Shown: positions 23,101-35,302, counted from the stretch's first letter. The stretch: DNA of 64,000 nt from Pholiota molesta (GCA_014925825.1 JACGCK010000015.1:310001-374000); one strand, 5' to 3'. Notes: generated by a model not told the origin, from the sequence alone. Translations and numbers: made by a program.

Positions 23101-24593
23101 TCATGTCTAACAGTGCTACATTTCCAAACTGGGTTCAGCTTTGGGATTTCGATCATAATTTAGCCTTTGAAGACATCGACTTTCGAATGGAACCAAATTT
23201 AAACCGGACTACTTTTGCCCCTGCTCTGTATTACACATCATTATTGGGTCTGCACCAATTATCACTGCATCTATCAAAGCAGGTGGACATAAATGCACAA
23301 GGTGGAGGGTACGGGACGGCACTTCAGGGAGCAGTTTTTAGGGGACACAAGGCAATTGTAAAGCTGCTGGTTGAGCAGGGGGCGGATGTGAATGCCCAGG
23401 GAGGATACTATGGCAATGCACTGCAGGCGGCATCATATAAGGGGAAGGAGGCGACTGTGGAGCTCCTGCTGAAGAACGGGGCGGATGTGAATGCCCAGGG
23501 AGGACACTTTGGCAATGCACTGCAGGCGGCATCATGCAAGGGAAAGCAGGCGATCGTGGAGCTGCTGCTGAATAACGGGGCGGATGTGAATGCCCAGGGA
23601 GGATACTTTGGCAATGCACTGCAGGCGGCATCACGGGCGGGAAACGAGGCGATCGTGGAGCTGCTGCTGAAGAACGGGGCAGATGTCCATGCCCAGGAAG
23701 GATACTTCGGCAACGCACTGCAGGGGGCGTCATTCGCGGGAAGAGAGGCGACCATAGAGCTGCTGCTGAAGAACGGGGCGGATGTGAATGCCCAGGGAGG
23801 ATTCTTCGGCAACACGCTCCAGGCGGCATCATGCGAGGGAAAGCAGGCGATCGTGGAGCTGCTGCTGAAGAACGGGGCGGATGTGAATGCCCAGGGAGGA
23901 TACTTCGGCAACGCACTGCAAGGGGCGTCATTCGCGGGAAGAGAGGCGACCATAGAGCTGCTGCTGAAGAACAGGGCGGATGTGAATGCCCAGGGAGGAG
24001 AGTATGGCAACGCACTCCGGGCAGCAGCATGGGCAGGTAAAGAGGAGACCGTGGCGCTGCTGCTGAAGAATGGGGCGGATGTCCATGCCCAGGGAGGAGA
24101 ATACGGCAATGCACTGCAGGCGGCTTCATTCGAGGGAAATGAGGCGATCGTGGAGCTGCTGCTGAAGAACGGGGCGGATGTGAATGACCAGGGAGGAGAA
24201 TTTGGCAATGCACTGCAGGCGGCTTCATTCGAGGGAAATGAGGCGATCGTGGAGCTGCTGCTGAAGAACGGGGCGGATGTGAATGACCAGGGAGGAGAAT
24301 TTGGCAACGCGCTCCAGGCGGCATCATGCGAGGGAAATAAGGCAATCGTTGAGCTGCTGCTGAAGAACGGGGCGGATGTAAATGCCCAGGGAGGAGAATA
24401 CGGCAGCGCGCTCCAGGCGGCATCATACGAGGGAAAGGAGACGACCGTAGAGCTGTTGCTGAAGAACGGGGCGGATGTCCATGCCCAGGGAGGAGAATTC
24501 GGCAACGCTCTGCAGGCGGCGACCACTCAGGGACACGACAGCATTGTGAAGTTGTTGCTGGCCAATGGGGCGGACGAGACCATCTCCACTTAG
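20114..24593 (+). CDS. C2-helical-NACHT-ankyrin STAND protein (NLR-like), paralog 2
   Basis: Paralog of the gene at 5505-10096. Twelve exons join in frame: 20114-20165, 20221-20374, 20441-20556, 20605-20840, 20902-20952, 21023-21218, 21279-21428, 21490-21648, 21706-21730, 21785-22354, 22419-22750 and 22801-24593, about 1277 residues. Exons 1-3 and 11 match paralog 1 exactly in length. The C2-like region includes HYVIVSVDGQEVAKS and SSIIKIAIYRES. The NACHT P-loop GKAGSGKT is split by an intron absent from paralog 1; Walker B is YIIIDSLDEC. It ends in 13 ankyrin repeats and the terminal residues ADETIST. By eye, protein identity to paralog 1 rises from about half in the N-terminal region to about 95% in the linker before the repeats. 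The gene looks intact and likely functional; what it senses is unknown. Confidence 0.9.
23285..24570 (+). repeat. Tandem 99-bp ankyrin-coding repeats, 13 units (paralog 2)
   Basis: Thirteen regular 33-residue units. Differences concentrate at two places: the two residues after GG (YY, HF, YF, FF, EY, EF) and the 3-6 residues after the AAS helix (YKGKEA, CKGKQA, FAGREA, FEGNEA). Adjacent units 9-11 are close to identical, and units 5 and 7 match each other, a pattern expected from unequal exchange. There is no length irregularity, unlike paralog 1. Confidence 0.9.
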
Positions 24594-26499
24594 GGCGTCT
24601 CGTCTTTGGACTCGTGCAGTTTGTTTCGTTGGTGACGATCTTTTTGTAATTTGTAGTCAATATTGAACATGTGCAGCGAATGAAGTACAGCGTACCAGTA
24701 CATATGAATGAAATTCTTCGTTGTCGGATTTCACTATATTGGGCAGCTGGGCATGATCTCCCTGCACCATAGTATCATATTGCTTATTGTGGAGCAAAGG
24801 TTGCGATGATCACAGGCACCTCACTGATCAGGCAGTCGGCGGTGAAATCATGAAGGTGGTGAATTTCGCTGTTCGCTGTGGCCAGAGGGCGATTAGGTTG
24901 AAGCAATATGTACAGACAATGAAAATTTATATCTACCTGGCGATCGATTCAGGAATGGAAAAGAAGACGGCAATTCTTCAAAGAACCGGACTTCACTGGC
25001 TCTTGCCTGGGTAGCTCTTGCCTGGGTAGCCATAGGCAATGCAGAAAGTGGGTATTTGGTCACTGGTCAGAGTCTACGTAAGAGGATCAGAACAGGGACA
25101 TAGATATTTGAGAATAAAAGGCTGATTATTCACCGAAAGGAATGAAGAATGCGTCCCAACTAAGTCCCAACGGCACTCGCAGAATTTTTGTGCGAGATGT
25201 ACTTGTACCTCGCACATCATTCAGTTCGCTTGAGGTCTAACCCTGAAAAATATGAGCAAGAAATTCGTTCTGACAGAGAATAACAACTTACCTGCTTCTT
25301 GAAATACATTTTTGTTTTAAGGCCGTGCGTTTACGAAAATTGGTTGGGGGGATGCGAAGCTGAGTCCGGTGGCGGGCCCATACAAGTTCAATAACATCAT
25401 TCCTGCAACGGCGGATTCATAAAAAACGAAGGTCCATTGTAGATAGCGCGTAGAGGTTGGAGTACGTGTTCAAACCACTCAAGTTCAACAAATGAAGAGC
25501 CTACCCGGCGTTTCCCGTGGTCTGGGCACGTGCATCTACAGCGCGACTTGAACGAGCTTGAAGTTGAACGGCTCTGACTCTCGTCCACGTCTCGTCCGCG
25601 ACTTGACGGCGACGCACGTCGGAGGCCGATAAACCGGCCTGTCAATGCAGATGAAGCTGTCGGTATCTTTTCTTTCACTGAACTTCGTTGCAGCTTGTAT
25701 CTTCATGAGCAACAAGTAGCAAACCTAGAATTCTCTCGAATACAGCTTGGAGATGCAGTTGCATGTATGTCCCAACGCCTTTCTTTTCTTTCGATCTCAT
25801 TCAAGTAGTAGGGGTTCAGCAATACAGTGTTACGCTCGCTCTCTTATCACCCCGCTCACTGGCTTGAAACTGACTGGACTACCATATGGTCCTCATGGAT
25901 ATCCGTCTCCTCGATAGTTGCATCTGACATGTAAATTAGGCAATGGGCGAAAGTCAGTCTTCGCATTTTCGCTTTATCCTCCCACGAAGACGTTGATTTG
26001 AATGAACAGATTGCATCGATTTCCTTTCACCTCAGCCACGGCCTGCAATGCCAATTACACCACCGAAATATTGGTTCCTCGAAGTCTTTGAAACCCCACC
26101 ATCTATTAGAGGCGAAAGCGCATTGAAAATTCTCAAGTACGGGCCATGTTTTTCTCACAAAGTAATGCTGAATCTGATTAATTAACTCCATTTCTCTTGT
26201 CACTTCTCGTCTTCAATTGCATGGTATAGCCTGAAGCCCTGAATCCTCTTTTATTCTTCAAACCGGCTTTCGAAGGCTGCAGTATACGGATGTTGTGCGC
26301 ACGCGTGCTGGCGGATTGTGATAAGGCTTTTAGTGAATTATACTGAAGGTTCGTACACGTCACTTTGGTTATCATTCCTCTGGACTCCGAACTTTTCTTC
26401 AGCTCAACTATGGTAATGCAGGTATAACAGGTAGAAAAGTTTGTACGTCTATTTCAAAAATAAATCGTTTTGATATACCCAAGCGCGACCTAACGTTGT
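24594..26499. other. Gene-poor stretch between NLR 2 and the GNAT gene
   Basis: About 1.9 kb. It contains a perfect tandem duplication of a 15-base unit (gctcttgcctgggta) at 24999-25028. Open frames at 25397-25678 (minus) and around 26048-26180 (plus, starting MPITPPKYWFLEVFE) have no recognisable family and no supporting splice pattern. Confidence 0.35.
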
Positions 26500-27550
26500 T
26501 TATACTCCAATGATTCTGGGCGGCGATATGGTGCGTTGGCTTTCCCAAATCAAAAAGTAATCCAACCAGTTGCCCGTCGATGAAGGAACCTCGACGTGAT
26601 TTAAGACTTGGAAGCCGAGGCTTTTGTACCATTCCATCTAGATTCGATGTATTGACCGTTTCGTACTGATGACAGAGGGAAAGCCGACGCACATTTTTCT
26701 CGTTCTGAGTCGCCAGCGCAACGATTTTTCCCTCTTCGCCGGCCTGCAGCTTCATCAGGATCTTGCGCCTGAGTAGGATGTGACATAATTCAGACAGACC
26801 CTTTGACACACAGCCTTTACCAAGGCACTCCCATATCCCTTCCTCTGATGAATCGGGTCTGTAGCAATGATGTTCGCAAACCATCCATCAACGTACTAGA
26901 AGAACTTCAGAAGGACTCGTTCCTAGACATGGACATGAACTCACCTTTTCTCCCAGAAGAGATTTCAACGTTTCTTCGTGCTTTGCGTGGAACTGTGAGT
27001 GAGACACTATTGTTTGAACCTGGTATATTATATTTCAGATTCAAAATACGTACTACAGTACCCCACCATTCCTGGTTTCAGGAGTGAGAGCATTGAAAAA
27101 ATCTGCCAGCCTTCATTCATCTGCGACTCTCTAAGAACAAATCAGCACGATATGGCTCATCAAATAATGCCTTGACAGGGCACTTACGTGCTGAACATCT
27201 GCCTCCCAGGTCCGAACCAAATTCCAATAGTGAAAATCTCGTCGGATCCATCATTCGCGACATAGAACGAGCCCTCAACTGCAGCTGCGCGTATCATCGA
27301 GCGAAAGAGCGGCGCTCGGAGCGCATCATCGCCGCCAGTCATGGAAGCGACAGAACATCTGTTCCAGCCTCGATTATGTTATCTCGAAGGGTGTATAACC
27401 AAAGCTTACCGCCGTCCATCGCTCGCATCATGAGTGCAACTGCTGCTTCTATCTGAGCCTCTAAAGCTGCTCATTAGCTGCGTCAGTGAAGAAGAAAGTT
27501 CTGTTCTATATACCTGTAGGCTTCTCAATGAGTTGAACATGGTGAGGCAT
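26500..27550 (-). CDS. GNAT-family N-acetyltransferase
   Basis: Acetyl-CoA-dependent N-acetyltransferase, substrate unknown. The start MPHHVQLIEKPTEAQIEAAV spans intron 1. Later exons give SMIRAAAVEGSFYV, FTIGIWFGPGRQMFS, YVDGWFANIIATDP, then the acetyl-CoA loop HQRKGYGSALVKAVC (motif A, R/Q-x-x-G-x-G/A). After further introns come GKIVALATQNEKN, EWYKSLGFQV (the GNAT motif-B tyrosine region) and the C-terminus ending in PPRIIGV before TAA at 26500. At least five introns of about 50-70 bases are needed. One or two single-base gaps appear in the middle (about 27085-27105) and near the second intron. Domain order and length fit the cytosolic fungal family. Confidence 0.72.
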
Positions 27551-28056
27551 CGTTAGGTGTTGGCTTCGACGCTGAAAGATGTGAGAGCGAACTTGGGTGT
27601 GTTCTCTTCGATTGCGTTGTCTTATATTTCAACGTGAAGACCGCCCGCTGTGTTGTAAGTAATTAGAACTGATGCTCATCATTCAGAAGCATGATCTACT
27701 TGCGCCCACAAATTTCTTTTCACTACCAATGAACCGACCAAGCATCAACCAAGCATACCCTTGAGTCGGAGATATGAGAACTGGTAGGCAGCATCCTCTA
27801 AGGTAATATATGGTATAGAAAGAAACGTAGCTAGGAAATCTAAAATGCAGAAACAATCGAGGACGAGACAAAAATATAAAAAAACAAACGTAAAAATAAA
27901 TTAATCAATTGTTGGCACCCACAGCCCACAATCCACATTTTATAACATATCAAAACGACGCTCGATTCATAACAAGAACTTCACTCACGCAAGAAAAGAA
28001 GAACAGGGAAAAGCCATTAAATGCAGCGCGATGAAGCGTTCGCATTGACAGCTCCT
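27551..28056. other. Spacer between GNAT gene and PMA1
   Basis: About 0.5 kb holding the 5' flank of the minus-strand acetyltransferase and the 3' flank of the minus-strand proton pump. AT-rich near 27870-27910. Nothing else seen. Confidence 0.4.
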
Positions 28057-31000
28057 CTACGACGGCCCAGGTTTGGGCATCTCTCCTGCCCCTCCCGCAG
28101 CAGCAGCGTTCTGAGCCTGCTGCATCTGTCTGCTCGGGTTCCGGGCAAGCGTCGTACCGCTGCGCGCCGTCTGGATGCTGCTGAATCGTCGCAGCTCTTC
28201 GGGCTTCATCGACACCTTGCCGCGGAGGCCGATCTTGCGCACTGCACGCCTAAGGAACGTAGTGCGATTCGAATAGAGCGACTCGTTGATGGACTGCATG
28301 CGGGACGGTGCGCGCTCGAGACCGACTGCCTCTCTGGCCTTTGCCTGTCGTCTCCCACGGAGATGCTTGATAATGGTATACTTCATTGCGAATTTGATCC
28401 AGTCTAAAGGGATAAACCAAATAATATTCTACGCCGCGGCATGAATAAATAAAAGTGGTCAGCGAGGAAAAGAAGTTGATAGACATGACTTACCCAGACC
28501 CAAACAATACCAATCCAGCCTCCAGATATCGAATGAATGGCAGTAAAACTCCAATCGCCATACGCCGCAATAATGGACGAGATAAGCTGGGCGACGCAGA
28601 AGGCAACCATGAGCGCCACCGAGGGCCGCTCCATGAAGAAGAAAGAGTGCGCACGCGTCACAAAATTAGCGCCTGAGAGATGATGGCTACTTGTAGGTAG
28701 GCAATCATGTGCAGTTGGGGATCGTTCTTGTTCACCGCAGTGCCTCGAGGATTGGTTAAGTTGACGCCGAACTTGTCCTGGAAAAATGTCGTCTCCACGA
28801 TGATGACAACCAGAGCAACACTAAAGGATCAAAAGTATTGGCGAACCATAACGGTAAGAGAGAAAAGTCACATACGTCGACGCAGTTAGATACAGCCCAT
28901 AAGCAATGGCAAACGCGAAGATCTCCGCCAGGTCCCAGGCATCCGGAGTCATAGAGGGCAATACACGATCCAGTGAAAGCGTCATAATCGTTCCATCGTT
29001 CAATAGAGCGATGACCAGGATCATGAACGGCGGGAAGTCAAACTTATATGTGAAAGCTAGAACCGCGAAACACACGACGATACGGATCGTCACCGAGCAC
29101 GCATAGATAGCATAGTTTCGCATACGCTGGAAGATGATTCGCGACTGCCTAACGGCATGTATAATCGTCGAGAGACCAGGCTCCGTAAGCACAATATCAG
29201 CGGCGCCGCGTGCGGCATCAGTTGCGCCTTCGACAGCGATTCCGACGTTAGCGCGGGACAGCGCTGGGGCATCATTCGCGCCGTCTCCAGTCATCGCACA
29301 GAGATGTCCGAGAGCCTGCAGACGCTTGACGATCTCGTATTTGTGTTCAGGAAATACACCAGCAAAGCCATCCGCGTCCATGATCATCTCGTCCAGGTTT
29401 GCATGCTTGCCACCAGGCTCGGGGCCTGACTTGAGCACTTTAGCAGGATACATATGGTCTCCGAGCCCGAGGCGCCGACCAGTCTCCTTTGCGATGGCTA
29501 GCTGATCGCCAGTGACCATCTTCACGCGGACGCCCAGTGCAAGTGCATCCTCGATGGTCTGTTTCGTGTCCTCGCGTGGAGGATCGTAAATAGCAAGGAG
29601 GCCGATCAGTTCAAATCCATTGCCCTCTGCAGTGTGGTCATCTCCAGAAAGCTCCTCGTAGGCAACAGCGAGTGCACGCAGACCGCGATTAGCATATTCC
29701 TGAACATCGCCCTCGAGGCGATCCTCTTGTTCCTTCGTTTTGTTCCGCGTGCACAGCTCAATGATGATTCCCGTCATGCCCTTGGTAACACGCTTGAGTT
29801 GGCCAGTGGAAAGCTCGCGATAGGTGATTTCGGTACGTTTGTCGACTGGATTGAAAGGCTTGAAATCTAAGAGTTTGATGCCTTCCCTGGCCTTGCTCGG
29901 ATCGTCCAATGCCTGAACAACTGAGGCATCAATGGCGTCCTGATTCTCCGTTCGTGAGGCATATGCAGCAAGAAGAATGACTTCATCGGCAGTGAAATGG
30001 CCGTATGTCTTGATCGTGGAGCGATCAATAGTGAGCTTGTTGGTCGTGAGCGTGCCAGTCTTATCAGAGCACAGAATGGTGACGCCGGCGAGCTCCTCGA
30101 TGGCAGTGATGCGCGTGACGATGGCCTTGTACTTGGCGAGCTGTGTGGCTCCGACGGCGAGCGTAACAGAAAGGACAGTGGGCATCGCAATTGGAATTCC
30201 GCCGATCAAGAGCACCAGGATGTCGTTCAACCCACGACGGTACTGAAATCTGAAGCCAGCATAGAGAACGAAGATCTCTGCAATGACGAAAATGCCGATG
30301 GTGATCAGACAGAAAGTGCCAATCTGGGCGAGAATCTTCTGCAGATGGCCCGTAGTATCATCGTCGTGGCCGACGAGAGAGGCAGCGCGACCGAAGAAAG
30401 TGTTGGGACCGGTTGAAATAACGATTCCCTCTGCCTCTCCTTGCTTGCATGTGGAACCACTGAGCCTCATTAGATCGTGTGATACCATGTCATATTCAAG
30501 GCCACTCACGAAAAACATTGATCGCCTTCTTTCTTGTTCTGAGGGAGAGATTCGCCTGTGAGGGCGGCTTGATCAATCGATACGTTGATGGCCTCAGTGA
30601 GACGGCAGTCAGCCGGCACAATGTCCCCAATCTTGAACGAAATGATATCTCCAGGGACGAGGTTGGCCGAGTCCATTTCTCTCCATGTCCCATCACGTTT
30701 GACTTTGGCCTTCGGAGCAAGGGCGTCCATAAGCGCCTTGACTGCATTTCCAGCGTTTCGTTCCTCGTAGAAACCAATAGTAGAGTTGACGAAGAGCAAA
30801 AATACGATACCGACAAAATCCTCCCAATCTGGAGGCGAGCCCTGTCCATTAGAAAGGACAATAGCGACGAGGGCTGCCGCCTCCATCACCCAAGACAAAG
30901 GATTCCACATGAAACTCAGGAACTATGAAAATCGCATTGAAGTCTGGATTTTTATAACAGTCGTACAAGAACTCACCTGCAGAAAGGGATTCTGCTGTTT

Positions 31001-31575
31001 ATCCTCTAGCTTATTAGGACCGAACAGTCCCAAACGGCGTTCGGCCTCCTCCGAACTAAGACCTTGCTCGCTAGATTGCAATAATTGGAAGACCTCCTCC
31101 ATGACAATCGTCTCCAAATCCACTTTCTCCTTGTCATATAAGTCTTCGGCCGTCAGGTGAATCTAATGCTCGATGAATTCCTTCAACAGCATTTGCAAAG
31201 TGTCTCGTCGCTCACCTTATCCATGTCAACATTGGCATCTGCAAACGGATTAGAAATGTTATAAACAATTGTGTATGGCACATACGTTGAGGTCCTTCGT
31301 GTTTCTCTCCAGCGGCTTCGTAATTCCGTTTCCTCTCTTCAGGGACGATATCCGCATCTACCAGCGGGTTAGAGGAAGCATGGGCGACTGTAAATGAGCA
31401 ACAAGCCTCGAGTTCCCTCATCCCCCTCTGCAGCTACATCGTCCCTGTCTTTCCCTTTCTCGGTATCATCAGGGGCGTTGGGATCCACATCGGAGGACGG
31501 AGGTGTAGTCGTAATTCGCGGAGGCTCTGAGGTAGGAACTTGTGGCTCTTCCTTATCGTTCTCATTTGCACTCAT
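28057..31575 (-). CDS. PMA1: Plasma-membrane H+-ATPase (P3A type)
   Basis: Electrogenic proton pump of the plasma membrane that drives secondary nutrient uptake. After short N-terminal exons the frame runs [20 protein letters not shown], the first membrane pair ([20 protein letters not shown]), the actuator loop with LTGES, the phosphorylation site CSDKTGTLT with its aspartate, GDGANDAP, the later membrane segments, and a basic C-terminal tail with [13 protein letters not shown] that resembles the autoinhibitory region. About seven introns were placed; all central frames are open. The N-terminal join near 31410-31420, next to a run of five G, is unresolved: either a short or unusual intron, one extra base, or a start at 31421 instead of 31575. 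Single-copy core gene by type; family call very firm. Confidence 0.95.
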
Positions 31576-31587
31576 ATCTGGGTACAA

Positions 31588-32264
31588 AATCGGAACGTTG
31601 CCAGTTCGACGGGGGATATAGGGAGACGAAGGAAAGAAAGTGGACTGGAAAAGTTGTCAGCCAGGATCGACCGAGTCTCCTTTTTATGTGACTTAAGATT
31701 TAGACATACTGCTCTCTAAAAATAGATATCGTACTGTCGGCATCGATTCCGGACAATGGCAGACCGCCTCGTATTCAATCTTCTAGGCGCGGCTCAGGAC
31801 CATACACATGCGTTTAAAACTCGGAAGACAACACTGGGTTCGTAGTCATATTTGTTGGTTCAGAACTTTACAACGCATGACTTGCCTTTTATACAATTTC
31901 ATTATGACATTCTCCAAACAAACATTTTCGTTCCTTGTTGCTTACATCTAGATTACACCATCAACTGCCCCGTCAACGATAATATTGTGTAGAACCAACG
32001 AATTCTTAGCCCACCTCAGTCAAACAACGTTCAATAAAACTACTGATTGACACCCTCTTCCGCGTCGCCTGCAATGGCGGTATAGGCACTTGATGTCTAA
32101 CCATTTTCTCCAGTCGCTGAGCCAGATAAAAAGAGAACATGAGTACCGGACGCTCTAAGATTGAACACAGACTTACATCGTGCAAATACCGGATCCTCTT
32201 TCATCTGTTTTACGGAAAGCCTCGTTATTAAGGGTGGTGATACATAAGCGCGCATGAGGAATAT
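31588..32264. other. Upstream region of PMA1
   Basis: About 0.7 kb upstream of the minus-strand pump gene, presumably its promoter and 5' UTR, running into the 3' end of the next minus-strand gene. No defined promoter element was identified. Confidence 0.4.
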
Positions 32265-33230
32265 TCACCTCTTCAGAAATTCAAAGTCCGCCATGGAGAT
32301 AGATTGGAGGTGAGCCTTTTGCGACCCAAATCGAGAACGGCCTTTGGCTCGCGTGCACCAGGCTCGGGCTTTTGAATCTCAATGTGATAGGGAACCTAGC
32401 GAATCGTATAGTCAGTCATGAGCTAGGCATGTAGCAGTATGAATCACTAACCCATCCTGTCACCATTTCGTGATAAACAATAGCCATAGAGTAGTATCCA
32501 CGCCGTAGCTGTACTGATGCGAAAGTTGAACGTCAGGGTTATCAGCGCTTGCAGTGAGCAGAGGAAACTCGTCGCCACCCAGACGTTCCATCTCGGCCCA
32601 AAGGTTCGGCTTGAGATCACGATGAATAATTCCGGCTTTATGGATGCCTTGGATCGCTAAGAGCTGAGGTGAAAAGGCATTGAAAAGACATTCGTGGGAG
32701 AACGAGGAGAGTAACACACCAACTCCGCAAGATAATACTTCCCTAGCGTTCGATGAAGACACCCTCCATATGACGTGATATGACTATACAAGTCACCCCT
32801 GTGGTAGAGAGGCCAGATAAGTCAATTAAGTTTGGGCATGCAAGACAGCAAGACACAAAGGGCATACCATAAGAATATAAAAATGCTCCGCGTCCATGGC
32901 GAGCTCGACAGCTTTGGGTACCAATCATCATCCTGGAGACGAGCCAGGGCTCGAATCTCCATATCGAAGCCATCATCCGTGGTGTTCCATCGCGAAGCTG
33001 ATGGATGCGTCGAAATCGGCTGAAAAGGCAGACCAAGTATTTCCAAGGGACTGAATAGCTTTCAGGACGCCACGAAGCGGAGCAACTGTAACGAGACCGA
33101 AAGCAAGTATAAATCCGGCGGCGGCGAGCGATTTCCAGAGGTATACTGAAATTAACCAATCAATCGCCGCCATCGGGTGACCAAACGCCTTGCTAGGAGC
33201 AGAACCATAACCACTGCCAACCCGACGCAT
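32265..33230 (-). CDS. AGC-like fungal protein kinase (frame-interrupted)
   Basis: Protein-kinase gene with exons giving MEIRALARLQDDDWYPK, AMDAEHFYILM, GGDLYSHITSYGG, an AIQGIHKAGIIHRDLKP catalytic loop, YSMAIVYHEMVTGW, and the tail VPYHIEIQKPEPGAREPK, LDLGRKRLTSN and DFEFLKR. This order (alpha-C, hinge, HRDLKP, helix F, C-lobe) fits an AGC-type kinase. At least two single bases are missing (near 32506 and 32288), and the segment between HRDLKP and the C-lobe seems shortened, with no clear DFG. The glycine loop is not convincing and the start at 33230 is uncertain. It may be a truncated member or a decaying copy. Confidence 0.55.
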
Positions 33231-34327
33231 TGTAGCACACCGCTTGAACGATATCACCAACGGAAGTGAAGGAGGGTTCACGATGGCTGCCACCAATTCA
33301 CGAGGATATCTGGAAAGAAACAAACATGGGCAAATCATCGATCGAAGGATGTCAACTATCGTGTGCTTACCAGACCAACATGCTATTGTGGCGTACAGCG
33401 TACATCTCATGCATCGCTGGGTCTTGAATCACTTCTTGTGAGTAGCTACGAGGCCGACAGAGAAACAAGATCAGCTAGTTGAAGTATATCTGATTTGAAA
33501 GCGTTTCCACTGACATTGCAGACGTGTTCCAAAGGACATCCGAAGAGAGTCGATTGGTGACTTTTGAATCCCAGAATTATGCAAGATATTGAGAGATAGA
33601 ACGAGTTGTGCTGGCGTCTGGACGTTAGTGGACGTTAGTTAGACAAGTTGGCAATTAGGAGGAAGAAGAATATGCAACAAGTCACGAAGCTGTTGACATG
33701 TGTTCGCGTCGGAAAATCCCGGTTTGTGTCTGGAGGCTTGGGGCATTGGGACACATTATTCGTTATTTGCTCTTGCCACGTTAGTTGACCCTTTATATCT
33801 GAGTACTGAGTCTTTGAACTATTTAGCTCTTTCCGAGCTGCGAGTATGGTCCTCAAGATCTTTCCCCCTCTCTATATCTCCTGTCCCAGCGAAAACTCAA
33901 AGGCATTGGAATTTTGCCGGAAGCAGTTCGTTCCAAAGACCAACTATTTTACCGTGACCCTCTGAGCTACAACTACCAGCTATAACCTTCGCTAAACCTG
34001 TTATACCTTGCGAAACATGCATCTTTCTTTTTGACTGCTTGGACTTGTAATCTTCCCTCCAATTTCGAAAGCGACTCCCATTGATCGCTGGCTGAGTCAA
34101 CGGCAGGATCAGAGTCGGGATGGTTCTAATGACCTCCAGGCTAGTTCAGCAGGCTCAGACCCGTTTCTTGGACTCTCCTTTCTTCCTATATCTATGCGGA
34201 TGCAATTTTCATTTCAATTTTTCAATTCAGCGCTCTCGTCGACAATTCGCATCGGGAACCCCGACTCTTCTCTCGTTCTATTCCTCGTCTACTAGGTCAG
34301 TTTCTGCGTTGTCCTGCGCAAGGGTCC
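33231..34327. other. Intergenic stretch, divergent 5' flanks
   Basis: About 1.1 kb between a minus-strand kinase and a plus-strand gene. A short direct repeat (ggacgttagt twice near 33618-33638) is the only structure noticed. It probably holds both promoters. Confidence 0.35.
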
Positions 34328-35302
34328 ATGGCGGACCCCAGTGTGAGCTTGTACATGCCTCCGCCTGGGCCAGGTAATTACGGATGGCGTCCTGCTTTAC
34401 ACAATGGAGCTCGGTTTGGTGATGGACGCATGAGCATGCCAATAGGTACGATATTATTTGGATATTATTATATTTCTCCTGTTTCTTCAAAGGATACTGA
34501 CGACATGCATTCTTTTATTGAAGTGATCGCTCTCGTTCTCAGCATAATCATATTTATCTTGTTCTTATGGTTCTTTCTCTCGCCTTTGGTCTTGAACAGG
34601 AGTCGACTCCACCCACCACCGAGGCCCATCGACGTAGAAGACGCTTACTTCATAGACGAAAATATCAGGACCCCACCTCCACACATCCCAGGCCTTCTCT
34701 GCGGCTCTCTAAATACCCACAGGGTCATAAATACCCACAAATCCACCTCGCCGCCGCTCTCGATTGCCTCTCCTCCTCCGGCATACACCCCCCGTCCAGC
34801 CTCTCCCTCAAAGACCGACAGCACCTTCCCGTTCCTCAGCCGACTCTCCACAAGCAGAAGCACCGGCAGCGCCCAGCGCCATCGCTCGTTCCGCAACATC
34901 TTCGGGGCGCAGCACGCGCTGCCGCGGAGCCCCTCCGCGCCCCTGCCCTGGCCCATCTCCAAGCCCATCCCGCACCCGGAGCACCCCCTCCCCGGCCCAG
35001 ACGTGCTGCCCGACCCACCGGAAGGCTCACGTTCACGGAAGGCATCGCGCCCGGACACCACCCTCCTCCGCCCGTGCGCGGCGCCGCACGCGGTGTCGGA
35101 CAGCACCCTCCACCCGCCGGCGATCTACCTGCCGTCCCAGGCGGTCGTGCACAACGTGCGGGACACCCTTTGTCGGTCTTTCTCCGAGGGCGAGTCGCTG
35201 GCGCGCTTCCCGGTTGGGCGGTTTTCGGCGCGCTCCGGACGGCGTACTACGAGTGGACAGGATATATCCATCACATCTTCCAAGATCGGACTTGCCTTCT
35301 GA
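34328..35302 (+). CDS. Single-pass membrane protein with Pro/Ser-rich tail
   Basis: An uninterrupted frame of 324 codons. The start MADPSVSLYMPPPGPGNYGW is followed at residues ~62-88 by one strong hydrophobic helix (FIEVIALVLSIIIFILFLWF), then a long Pro/Ser/Arg-rich, GC-rich region with SPPPAYTP and SRLSTSRSTGS segments. No enzymatic domain is visible; such single-TM proteins with disordered tails are common and uncharacterised in basidiomycetes. A second frame open over the same GC-rich region (34567-35331) is probably a shadow. A tempting intron at 34445-34491 was not accepted because splicing it would introduce a stop. Confidence 0.5.
   Translation: MADPSVSLYMPPPGPGNYGWRPALHNGARFGDGRMSMPIGTILFGYYYISPVSSKDTDDMHSFIEVIALVLSIIIFILFLWFFLSPLVLNRSRLHPPPRPIDVEDAYFIDENIRTPPPHIPGLLCGSLNTHRVINTHKSTSPPLSIASPPPAYTPRPASPSKTDSTFPFLSRLSTSRSTGSAQRHRSFRNIFGAQHALPRSPSAPLPWPISKPIPHPEHPLPGPDVLPDPPEGSRSRKASRPDTTLLRPCAAPHAVSDSTLHPPAIYLPSQAVVHNVRDTLCRSFSEGESLARFPVGRFSARSGRRTTSGQDISITSSKIGLAF

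Noticed and set aside
23285..24570. Regular ~99-base repeats resembling an array with spacers
   Set aside because: These are coding ankyrin units in frame; a CRISPR array is not expected in a eukaryote and there are no short palindromic repeats.
23338..24660. 440- and 372-codon minus-strand frames across the ankyrin array of paralog 2
   Set aside because: Same repeat-driven artefact as in paralog 1; no start context, introns or recognisable domain.
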